A stretch of DNA of 64,000 nucleotides from Tetramitus jugosus (taxonomy: Eukaryota; Heterolobosea; Eutetramitea; Acrasida; Vahlkampfiidae), in contig OW569346.1 of the NCBI GenBank assembly GCA_937625935.1, forward strand, positions 62,001 through 126,000, given 5' to 3'. Positions 19,879-29,264 of the stretch are shown here, one piece after another. Numbering within the stretch: the first letter of the stretch is position 1; every line of letters begins with the position of its first letter. A model generated the notes under the pieces. That model was not told the DNA's origin. It did not search any database and saw nothing but the letters and a program-made list of their open reading frames with translations. Made by a program: the position numbers and the translations under genes.

Positions 19879-22800
19879 ATGGAAGAATTGTATGAGGCGC
19901 AAATGAATGCCACCAACGGACAAAAGTTTCAATTTTCAATCGATCGGTGCGTTGTGTTTGTTTTCTTTGTTCTTTATCATTTATCATTTCCAACAACAAC
20001 TAGCGTGTTGTTGTTTTCCATTTGAATACATCAAGCTAACATGATGATGATCGCGATCTGCGTATGTCACGTGACGAACACAACAACAGAGGAGGAACAT
20101 TTACAGATATTTATGCTCAGGTACCTCCCACTGAGCACAACAACCATCAGAGCTACATGGTCATGAAGCTTTTGTCTGTTGATCCATCCAATTATGAAGA
20201 TGCACCTCGTGAGGGCATTCGAAGAATCATTTCAATGACATTGGGACTCGATATTCCAACTGCCAAGCATATCAATACACGTACGATTGATTGGATTCGT
20301 ATGGGTACTACTGTTGCTACCAATGCACTCCTGGAGAGAAATGGTGAAAAGTGTGCGTTGATTACCACCAAGGGCTTCAAGGATTTGTTAAAGATTGGAA
20401 ATCAGAGTCGACCAAAGATTTTTGATTTGGTGATTCAGAAGCCATCTCTGCTGTACTCGAATGTGATTGAAGTGGAGGAGCGTGTGCAATTGTTGTCTTC
20501 TCCTACTGCTTCATTGTCTTCTCTGGCTTCCAAGGGTGGAGTAGGTGAAGCGACGAGCGGTGTTTCTGGTGATCGAATTCAGGTACTCCAGGAACCAGAT
20601 TATGAAAAAGTGAGAGAGACTCTGATTTCTCTGAGACGTGATCACGATATCCACAGTATTGCAATTGTGTTTCTTCATTCATATACGTTCCATGATCATG
20701 AGTTGAAGGTGGGACAAATTGCCAAAGAAGTGGGATTCACTTCTATTTCCATGTCTCATCAGATTATGCCCATGGTGAGAGTTGTGCCGCGTGGTCATAC
20801 GACTTGTGTCGATGCTTATTTGACACCTATTATCAAGCAATACGTGCAACAGTTTTGTGATGGATTTGCTGATGATTTCTTGCAAAACGTGAGTGTAACA
20901 TTTATGCAGTCTGATGGAGGCTTGACACCTGCTACTGATTTCATGGGTTGCAGAGCCATTTTATCTGGTCCTGCAGGTGGTGTAGTCGGTTATGCAACAA
21001 CAGCTTACGATTATCAACATGTGACACAGGATCCGAACAAGGAGCAAATTACTCAGGCAGTTATTGGATTTGATATGGGTGGTACGAGCACTGATGTCTC
21101 ACGATATGCGGGTTCTTATGAACATGTGTATGAAACTGAAACAGCTGGTGTTACTATCCAATCTCCACAGCTACATATTGAGACTGTTGCTGCAGGAGGT
21201 GGCTCTCGGTTGTTCTTTAGTGATTCTGGCATGTTTATCGTTGGTCCAGAATCATCAGGAGCTCACCCAGGCCCTGTTTGTTACAGAAAAGGTGGTTATC
21301 TGTCCATTACTGATGCCAATTTGTTCCTCGGTAGAATTCTACCAGAGTACTTTCCAAAGATTTTCGGTCCTAACGAGAATGAACCACTGGATTATGAGGC
21401 AACAAAGAAGGCATTCGATGAGTTGACCGCCAAGGTTAACGCTTTTCATGACAAAAATGGTGTCAAGAGAATGAGCGCTGAAGAGGTTGCCTATGGTTTT
21501 ATTCGTGTTGCAAATGAGGCAATGAGTCGCCCTATCCGTTCAATGACTGTCGCAAAGGGATATGACACTCGTGACCATATTCTGGCTTGCTTTGGAGGAG
21601 CAGGAGCTCAGCATGCTGCTGCCATTGCTCATAACCTGGGCATGCAAAAAGTTATGATTCATAAACACTCTGGTATTTTGAGTGCATATGGGTTGTCTTT
21701 GGCAGATGTCGTTTCAGATCAACAGGAACCATGCTCCAAAGAATGGACACAGGAGACTTATACAACGTATATTTATGAACGATTAGACTCAATGAAGCAA
21801 CTTGTCGTGGGTGAATTAATGAACGAAAAGAACAAGTTCAAGCGAGAGAGCATCGAAACAGAGGAGTATGTTAATCTGAGATACAAGGGCACAGATTATA
21901 CAATTATGACCAGAGTATACTTAGATGACCGTAATTATGAATCTGTTGTCAAAAGATTCGAACAGAGATATCGAACAGAGTATGGATTCGTTATGACAGG
22001 TAGAGATATTCTTGTTGACGACTTAAGAGTGAGAGGTATTGGAAGAAACAATCCATTACGAACTCATGACGAGATTGAAAAGATTAGAATTACAAAGAGA
22101 ATGGGACCTCCTGAACCAGTTGACTATACTCAAACTTATTTCGAAAATGGATGGGAGAAGGTCCCAGTGTATAATTTGGATTCATTGAGCAGTGGTGTTG
22201 AAATTAAGGGTCCTTGTATGATTATTCATGAGACAACCACAATTGCAGTGACCCCGAATGCCACTGCCACAGTCACGCCTCCAGAAGGTAACATTGAAAT
22301 CACATTCTCTAAACATTTCAAGAAACAGTATTCTGAGGCTGTAGACTCTGTTTTATTGAGCATCTTCGCTCACAGATTCATGTCTATTGCTGAACAGATG
22401 GGTAGAACATTGCAAAGAACTGCAATATCTACCAATATCAAAGAAAGACTAGACTTCTCTTGTGCCATATTTGGTCCAGAAGGTGGTTTGGTCGCCAATG
22501 CTCCTCATCTTCCAGTGCATCTAGGATCAATGAGTGAAGCAGTCAAGTTCCAAATTCGATATTTGAGGGAGCAGGGGCTAGAATGGCAAGAAGGAGATGT
22601 TTTAGTTTCCAATCATCCAATAGCTGGTGGTACACATCTACCTGATATTACTGTGATCACACCAGTGTTCGACAGGGTATCAAAGAAGCCCGTGTTTTAT
22701 GTTGCAAACAGAGGTCATCATGCCGATATTGGTGGTATATCACCTGGTTCAATGCCTCCCTTCTCTCGTCGTTTGTCTGAGGAAGGTGCTGCCATTAAGT

Positions 22801-23993
22801 CACTTAAGTTGGTCAAGAATTCTGAGTTCCAACTCGACGCAATTGTAAATGTATTGAAGAATGCTGGATCAAGAAATTTGAAGGACAATATCGCAGATTT
22901 GAAAGCTCAAGTAGCCGCAAATCAAAAGGGAATCGGGCTTATTGACGATCTTATTGCTCAATATTCCCTTCCTGTTGTTCACGCGTACATGAGACATGTT
23001 CAAGACAATGCCCAACTAGCCGTCACTCAAATGCTTCAGCAAGTATTCGAAACCCACGCAACTAATCCTGTTGAAGATGAAAGTGTTGTGCTCCATGCTG
23101 AAGATTTCATGGATGATGGATCCAACATTACCTTGCAGTTAACTGTGTTTAATCAAAACAAGCTCGAATCTACCAAACACGTTGCTAACTTTGACTTTAC
23201 AAAGACATCTGCCATGGTTCTCGGCAACACCAATGCACCAAAGGCCATCACAGTCTCAGCCATCCTTTACTGTTTGCGCTGTCTCGTAAAGAGAGAGATC
23301 CCACTGAATGAAGGATGTCTGAAACCCATCAATATTCAAATCAGAAAGCACTCACTGCTTGATATTGGTGATAGTGATGTTGGTGTCGTCGGAGGCAACG
23401 TTCTCACATCTCAGAGACTCACTGACGTAATTTTGAAAGCCTTCCGTGCATGTGCTGCCAGTCAAGGTTGCATGAACAACCTAACGTTCGGCAATGAACA
23501 AATGGGATATTATGAGACGATTGCTGGTGGTGCTGGTGCAGGCCCTACATGGAACGGTTGTGACAGTGTGCACACTCACATGACCAACACTCGTATCACT
23601 GATGTTGAGATCCTTGAGAAGAGATATCCAATTCTATTGAGACAATTCTCAGTGAGACAGGGCACTGGCGGCAACGGTCACTTCCGTGGTGGTGCCGGAG
23701 TGATTCGTGAGTTTGAGTTCCTTGAACCATTGCATGTGGGTATATTGAGTGAGAGACGTGTGTTCCATCCTTATGGCATGAATGGTGGATCCGATGGAGA
23801 AAGAGGACTCAACTTGTACGTTACACCAAGAAGAACAACAAATGACAGCAACAGCAAGGAAGACGACAACGAAGAACAAGAATTGATTCATAATCTGGGA
23901 CCAAAGAACGCCTTCCAAGTTTCAATCGGTGACAGAGTTCTCATTTGCACTCCAGGTGGCGGTGGTTATGGAAAGGTGGAGGAGAATAACTAA
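19879..23993 (+). CDS. OPLAH: 5-oxoprolinase (ATP-hydrolysing), two exons
   Basis: Cytosolic enzyme of the gamma-glutamyl cycle that converts 5-oxo-L-proline plus ATP to L-glutamate. Exon 1 (19879-19946) encodes MEELYEAQ...FSIDR. A GT-AG intron (19947-20089, 143 nt) splits the Arg codon, and exon 2 (20090-23993) resumes [10 protein letters not shown]. This restores the family signature DRGGTFTD; the plus-strand ATG at 20064 lies inside the intron. The product is about 1323 aa, close to the usual 1290. The hydantoinase A half carries [22 protein letters not shown] and [11 protein letters not shown]. The hydantoinase B half starts near [15 protein letters not shown] and ends with a Gly-rich [13 protein letters not shown] and [10 protein letters not shown]. 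The fused A-B layout is the eukaryotic form. The 3' end converges on a small minus-strand gene 83 bases away. Confidence 0.95.
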
Positions 23994-24076
23994 ATTCCTT
24001 CACTTCGCACCCCAAACACTCCAACATAACAATACATTTTCATACGATAGCAATACACCAATTTACAATAGTTCGC

Positions 24077-24529
24077 TCAATCAAACAAATGATTTATTTT
24101 TTCCTGCTTCTCCGTAGAGCGCGCCCAATGTTTCCTCACCAGAGAAACCAAGTTGTCTCTGCTCGCATTTCCATTCTCCATACTCCGTCTCATCTCATAC
24201 GGCACATAACCCATGACAATGAGCAACGACAGTGACTTCAACCAAAACAATCGACTCCCTCTCAATCGATCCTCCAATTGAAAGAGTTGTTCCTTGTATC
24301 CTTGTTCTCCATTCTGATGCAATGGCTTTCCCAGGGCTTTGAACACATTCCACACAAAGGATGATTTTGGAGATGCTTTGTTGCTGTTGTTGTTGTTTGT
24401 TGCTTGTTGATCAAAACTGACAGTTGTTGTTGTTGTATGAGTTGTTGATCTCTTGAATTGTTGTTGTGATTGTGGTAGAGCAGAAGTGGAACCACTTTGC
24501 TTCTTGTTGTTGTTGTTGCTGTGGTTCAT
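24077..24529 (-). CDS. Small hypothetical protein with low-complexity N-terminus
   Basis: A 150-aa protein I do not recognise. The first 55 residues are Asn/Gln/Ser/Thr-rich. The second half is ordinary and possibly folded: SSFVWNVFKALGKP, a helical stretch, then a hydrophobic segment (LFWLKSLSLLIVMGYVPY) and a basic/acidic end. The hydrophobic segment could be a membrane anchor or a mitochondrial-type helix. It lies between the convergent OPLAH gene and the co-directional nucleotidase gene. The conserved-looking second half supports a real gene. Confidence 0.5.
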   Translation of the reverse strand: MNHSNNNNKKQSGSTSALPQSQQQFKRSTTHTTTTTVSFDQQATNNNNSNKASPKSSFVWNVFKALGKPLHQNGEQGYKEQLFQLEDRLRGSRLFWLKSLSLLIVMGYVPYEMRRSMENGNASRDNLVSLVRKHWARSTEKQEKINHLFD

Positions 24530-24655
24530 GATGAGCTTTGTGTTTTTCTTCTCCAGATGTGAAGTTTTTGCGCATCTCCGATTGTGAACAGAGTTCTGGG
24601 TGGGATGCGATGGACAACCTTTTGACCAATGTTTTTATTACAAGTGTGGTGCCTT

Positions 24656-26326
24656 TTAAAAGTCCCACCCGGATCCCTTCTTCACATCGAGGTACACTCT
24701 TCCTTCCTTCTTGGAGTCAAGTACACGCACTTTTTCTACAAAGGATAACACAATGTCTCCTATGCTGGTATTGTTCAGCTCGTGAGGGATGACTGTGTGA
24801 TCCTTCAGAACAGCGTATCCATCACCACCACCGAGCAAGTAACCTGGTGCTGCGATCGTGTATTCTGCCTTCATGTCCAATGGGACACCATTCAACTCGA
24901 ACAGTTCAATGCGCTGTCCAGCTGGTCTATTGACAGAGTATACCACATGACAACCAGAGCTCAAATGAGGGAATGATCCGAGCTTTTGTTCTGCACGGGC
25001 CAATCCGAACTCAATTGTGTCGAACAATACCTGACCAGTCACACGGGCCAGGGTGACACCGTTCGGGAATGGGAATTCCTTTCGAATATCAGCCTTCTTC
25101 ATTCTGTAACCGGCGTCGTACCGCGAATCTCCACGGATACCACCGCCGTTCACGAAAGCAACTTGAACCAGATTCTCTCCAAATGACTTTCGGAGAGCAT
25201 CGGCCGTAAAATTAGCAAATGTGGTTTCCTTGGAACGAACAGCCTCAGTTGCACTGTTCAATGGGCTCAAAACCAGACCAATCTCATCTCCATTGTCACT
25301 TGGCAGTTCTGCCAAGTAACGATCAATCACTTGTTTCACGACGGGATCAGGAAAAACATGACGATTGAGCACCATTTCCCATTCAGGGAACACGTGCACC
25401 TTTTCGATTCTCTTGGCTTCTGTATCTTCACTACCCATGCTCACAACTGTCACCTTCTTCTCTATTCTGAGGCGGATTCGAGCCAGGTATCTCGCATCCA
25501 TTCCTGCCTTATGAATAAAGCTGCCACCTTGATACTGTGTGTGAGGGTCATGGTCATGACCACCGAGCAGCACATCAATGCCATGAACTCTTCTGGCGAG
25601 TTCTCTGTCCTCTGCAACACTCAAATGAGTCAATGCAATGACTACATCGCACTTGTCTTGTTGTCTGAGCTCTCTGACGAGTTGCTTCGACGTAGACAGA
25701 ACACTAAGGAATTGAACAGAAGGACCAGGAGCACTCAAATGTTTCGTGTCTCTTGTACAGACACCAAATAGACCAATCTTGAAACCTTCTACTTCTAGAA
25801 CCTTCTTGTACACGCAACCATCGAGCAATAGGGACTGCTCAGGAACAACAACAGCTTGTTCAGAGCTACCATCACCTGCTTGTTGACTTTGCTTTTGAAC
25901 CGCATCTGTGTTCACAATATTCGCGCACAACCACGTGCACTTGCTCTCCTGAATTCGCTGTCGTAAAATATTGGCGCCAAAATCAAATTCATGATTTCCT
26001 GGCACGACATAATCGATGGGCAAATGATTCATAATGTCAATCATGTGCGCCCCCTTGTGCTTCACAGCAAGTGCGCTCGCGCTCAAAAAATCTCCGTTGA
26101 GCGTTACGATTGGCCTGTGGTTGCACTTTGCAATTTCACTCTTGAGTAGCGTGCTCAGCTCGGCCAAACCACCCAAGCCATCATAATTGGGAATCATTTC
26201 ATAGACGTCATTGACCATGAGAATCGTAAAATCGGTATGAGACTCTGTGACTGTTTCTGGGAAGATGACTGACCTTGGTTTGTTCCAGAATGATCCACCA
26301 CTGGTGTTGCTCTCGTTTGTTGTCAT
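24656..26326 (-). CDS. 5'-nucleotidase/metallophosphoesterase family protein
   Basis: Predicted hydrolase of nucleoside 5'-monophosphates or related phosphoesters, 556 aa. The N-terminal calcineurin-like metallophosphoesterase domain shows NDVYEM (in place of the usual D-x-H), NGDFLSAS, PGNHEFDFG, THLSVAEDRELA and GGHDHD, which supply the dimetal ligands. The C-terminal domain has the 5'-nucleotidase features FVNGGGIRGD and GGDGYAVLKD. There is no evident signal peptide or GPI signal, so unlike ecto-5'-nucleotidase it is probably cytoplasmic. The replaced first metal-site His (VYEM) suggests altered chemistry, but relatives with similar replacement exist. It ends 126 bases upstream of the small hypothetical gene on the same strand. 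Confidence 0.85.
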   Translation of the reverse strand: MTTNESNTSGGSFWNKPRSVIFPETVTESHTDFTILMVNDVYEMIPNYDGLGGLAELSTLLKSEIAKCNHRPIVTLNGDFLSASALAVKHKGAHMIDIMNHLPIDYVVPGNHEFDFGANILRQRIQESKCTWLCANIVNTDAVQKQSQQAGDGSSEQAVVVPEQSLLLDGCVYKKVLEVEGFKIGLFGVCTRDTKHLSAPGPSVQFLSVLSTSKQLVRELRQQDKCDVVIALTHLSVAEDRELARRVHGIDVLLGGHDHDPHTQYQGGSFIHKAGMDARYLARIRLRIEKKVTVVSMGSEDTEAKRIEKVHVFPEWEMVLNRHVFPDPVVKQVIDRYLAELPSDNGDEIGLVLSPLNSATEAVRSKETTFANFTADALRKSFGENLVQVAFVNGGGIRGDSRYDAGYRMKKADIRKEFPFPNGVTLARVTGQVLFDTIEFGLARAEQKLGSFPHLSSGCHVVYSVNRPAGQRIELFELNGVPLDMKAEYTIAAPGYLLGGGDGYAVLKDHTVIPHELNNTSIGDIVLSFVEKVRVLDSKKEGRVYLDVKKGSGWDF

Positions 26327-26486
26327 GGAAATTTCAGATATCTTGGTACAATCTAGTCAAATTCCACAAAAAAAATTTGTTTGTTTCTTGTTTGTTTGAT
26401 GTTGGAGAACTAGTTAACACAGGGGTTTTCTGAACAGAAACAGTTTGAGAGGAGAATCTGTCACCACGACAACATTAACCGGATTT

Positions 26487-27932
26487 TTATTGGAATGAAC
26501 GCAACAAGTCCGCCATGACAGCGTCCATTATGATTGGATGGAGTTGAGCGGAGATACATGGATATACACTCGACAAGGACAACATTAGTTGTGAGTTGAT
26601 ACTGAGTGCGTGACATGAAAGAGTGTTGCCCAGTCTCCACTGAAGAGTTGTGACAAACAACTCTTTCAGTTTCAAGTGTTCCTTTGACGAGAATGATCCA
26701 TCGACGACTCCTCTGTTGGATACGTTGAAGTGATCCAGCCTTCCACCATTTGTTTGGTCACAATAATCCATGTAGTTGGTCACATTGTCGAGCCAATTGG
26801 GTGCAGCACAGGAGTCAAACTCACCTTGATTGACGTAATCATGTATCTGTCTTTGAATTGATCGTGCCAATGTCCAAAAGTGATCATTATCGAGTGGTGT
26901 GCTCATTTCTTCCTTGATACTTGTTTTTGCAGCTAATCCAGTATAATAAAGCCCTAATTGATTCATAGGTATTGAGCACTGGTTTCTTAGCGAGACACTA
27001 ACATAGGTAGAGAAATAGGTATTTGCGGGATCATTCATGTTGTTCAGATCAAACAGGTGATGAAATCCTGAACGTATTACGGCAGCACAAATTGCTCCAT
27101 TCACTGTCGTGTTGTTCCTTCTGCATGCTGATAATAACTGGGCAGAGTCACTCTCAGATAATGTTCTGAATGCTAAAATCGCTTGTCTGTCATCTAATGG
27201 AGGAATTGAACCACAATGATTCGGATGTGGGACAGGAGTACCACATACTGTGGGTTTGTTCTCTGTATCCTCGTCATTTCTCTTTTCTTTCTTCTCAATA
27301 TTCGACAAAACAAACTCCAGAGGTGCAGAAACTGGTTCACTCGGTTTGGACATGGTCGATCCACTACCAATATATGATTCCATTTGCTCCATCAAATCAT
27401 TCAAAAGCACCATTAGTCCATGCCCATCACAGATACCATGACTTGCAGTCATGATGATCTCAAAATCAGAGCAATCACTGCCCTCCTCATTTGAGGAGTC
27501 ATAGATAAGAACCACTCTCCAGAGTAAACTCTCCTCATCCTTGTTTTCTCTTGTAATGAGTTTTCTTCCCTGCATGACCATGCTCTGAGTATATTGTTGC
27601 CAATAATCTGCGGTCTTGTCTCTCAGGTCGACACAAGACACACAACCACTCTCATGCATCATGGTCATAGCTTTGTTCAGTTCCCATTCTTGAAAGTAAT
27701 ATTGCAATTTTCCTTTTTCCTTAATACTGCAACGAAGTACTTGATAATTTTGAAGGAGTTGACCACATGACTCGAAAAATGCAGATTTCAACAAACTCGT
27801 TGAAACTGATTTGGTTGTTTGGCAACACGCAATTTGCACAGGAAGAAAAGAATCTTTCTCAACATTGGTCCAATGAAACAACGACTCGAAAGCAGACAAA
27901 TCTCTCACAAAAACAGGTGATTGTTCCATCAT
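26487..27932 (-). CDS. Condensation/alcohol-acetyltransferase-like protein (CAT fold)
   Basis: Predicted acyltransferase of the chloramphenicol-acetyltransferase fold, which includes NRPS condensation domains, PapA5 and alcohol O-acetyltransferases. The product is about 481 aa when started at the ATG at 27932; a GTG upstream at 27947 is not a likely start. The diagnostic catalytic motif HxxxDG is present as ASHGICDGHG near residue 165. A later SVSLRNQCSIP segment corresponds to the second subdomain. No carrier-protein or other NRPS domain adjoins it, so a stand-alone transferase is more likely. Substrate is unknown. It is divergent from the 28.3-kb gene, with a short shared promoter. Confidence 0.65.
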   Translation of the reverse strand: MMEQSPVFVRDLSAFESLFHWTNVEKDSFLPVQIACCQTTKSVSTSLLKSAFFESCGQLLQNYQVLRCSIKEKGKLQYYFQEWELNKAMTMMHESGCVSCVDLRDKTADYWQQYTQSMVMQGRKLITRENKDEESLLWRVVLIYDSSNEEGSDCSDFEIIMTASHGICDGHGLMVLLNDLMEQMESYIGSGSTMSKPSEPVSAPLEFVLSNIEKKEKRNDEDTENKPTVCGTPVPHPNHCGSIPPLDDRQAILAFRTLSESDSAQLLSACRRNNTTVNGAICAAVIRSGFHHLFDLNNMNDPANTYFSTYVSVSLRNQCSIPMNQLGLYYTGLAAKTSIKEEMSTPLDNDHFWTLARSIQRQIHDYVNQGEFDSCAAPNWLDNVTNYMDYCDQTNGGRLDHFNVSNRGVVDGSFSSKEHLKLKELFVTTLQWRLGNTLSCHALSINSQLMLSLSSVYPCISAQLHPIIMDAVMADLLRSFQ

Positions 27933-28277
27933 CACGATCGGTGTCACACCTGTCTCTCAACTGTTTTGTTGGTTCGAGAATTTTTGGTATGAGGTCGGAT
28001 AAATTACCAGGAATTTTGATACTTGACACCCTGTCACCCTTCCGCCGAGATACCCGTTCAGCTTTCCCCGCGTTACAAACTCGTTTGGGCACACCAATCC
28101 AGTGGCATATGTACTCAAAGCACAGACTATGAGACTAGAGTAAATTGTTCTCTTCGCTATTTTTGTAAGTTATCCGCCTTCCAAACACGAAAATCATCCA
28201 TAAACAACGATACAAATGAAGATGATGCAAGACTCATAATAACAGCAACAACAACAAAACAACACACAAACGAAGCA

Positions 28278-29210
28278 ATGACAGCATCAAACAGCACTAC
28301 GACATTTGCACACACTTCCAACTTGAATGGTGATCATAGGAGCAAGGGTGTGGGAGGTCGTGTCTCCTCTACATCACAGAAGATTGTGTGTCGTACTACA
28401 ACGAAGATTCTTGAAGAGAAGCTATCAATTGCAAATAAGAAGATTCAGTTATTGAACCAAAGTGTCACCAAACTCCAACTGGAACTAGTTCACTACAAAC
28501 AATATTTCGCTTCCATGTACCTGAACAATTCTATGAACCATAATACAGCATCAAGTGCAGTTCCAATTTCTATTGTTGCACCTGTTAATATGGCATCTGT
28601 TGAGCAGAAGATTGATAATTACATTGAGCAATCTGATGATTCTGATCCAAGCATTGCATATTTTGAAGTGTCATGTGCTTTGAAAGTATTGAAGAGCAGA
28701 GTGAAGCAAGCACGTACCCAGTCTATTAGTTTTCAACCAGAGAACACTGCATGTAATATTACTCGTGGTGAGTTTGAGAAATTGTATGATTGTCACAGAA
28801 TCCAAGAATTTCTAGGTTCAGCAACCAAGATCCTTAATAATAGATTGCAACCTGGCTTTGCGAAGAATGGAACCAATCTACATCTAGGTCAATGTCCATT
28901 TTATCTGTTCAATTATTTTATGTCTCTACAGAGCAATTGTAAGCATACAACCAAAGTTTTCCACCCAATCAGAGATGGAGTGAGAGTGAATGTCACAAAG
29001 CATTATTATAGATTCAATAATACTCTTCCTGATTTTGGATCCAGATGGCACATTCGTGATCATGGAAATGTTGTTGACTGGAGTGCAGAAATGAGATCCA
29101 TGTACCAATCCATTGTATTAATTATTAATGAAGAAGATGATAGAGTTACATGCAAGTACTCTCAAGTGTCACAATTCAAATTTTGTGATCGTTGGATAGA
29201 TACTGCATAA
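28278..29210 (+). CDS. Unknown protein, convergent partner of the RAG1-core-like transposase
   Basis: A 310-aa protein from the first in-frame ATG at 28278; the frame is open from 28023 without an earlier ATG. The N-terminus is Ser/Thr-rich, and a short coiled coil lies around EEKLSIANKKIQLLNQSVTK. An unrecognised, probably folded C-terminal half follows, including FEKLYDCHRIQEFLG, LHLGQCPFYLFNYFMS, FHPIRDGVR and WHIRDHGNVVDW. The last part has conserved-looking His/Asp/Cys residues. It runs tail-to-tail with the transposase-like gene, with 54 bases between stops. Together they look like a two-gene element. Possible roles are a DNA-binding or accessory transposition protein; this is inference from position only. 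Confidence 0.45.
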   Translation: MTASNSTTTFAHTSNLNGDHRSKGVGGRVSSTSQKIVCRTTTKILEEKLSIANKKIQLLNQSVTKLQLELVHYKQYFASMYLNNSMNHNTASSAVPISIVAPVNMASVEQKIDNYIEQSDDSDPSIAYFEVSCALKVLKSRVKQARTQSISFQPENTACNITRGEFEKLYDCHRIQEFLGSATKILNNRLQPGFAKNGTNLHLGQCPFYLFNYFMSLQSNCKHTTKVFHPIRDGVRVNVTKHYYRFNNTLPDFGSRWHIRDHGNVVDWSAEMRSMYQSIVLIINEEDDRVTCKYSQVSQFKFCDRWIDTA

Positions 29211-29264
29211 TATGGACTAATTGTAAACAATTCATTTTTCAACTTCTGCAATGTAATTATATAC

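Noticed and set aside
20064-20089. ATG at 20064 as OPLAH start
   Set aside because: It would replace the conserved DRGGTFTD lead with unrelated residues; it lies inside the inferred intron.
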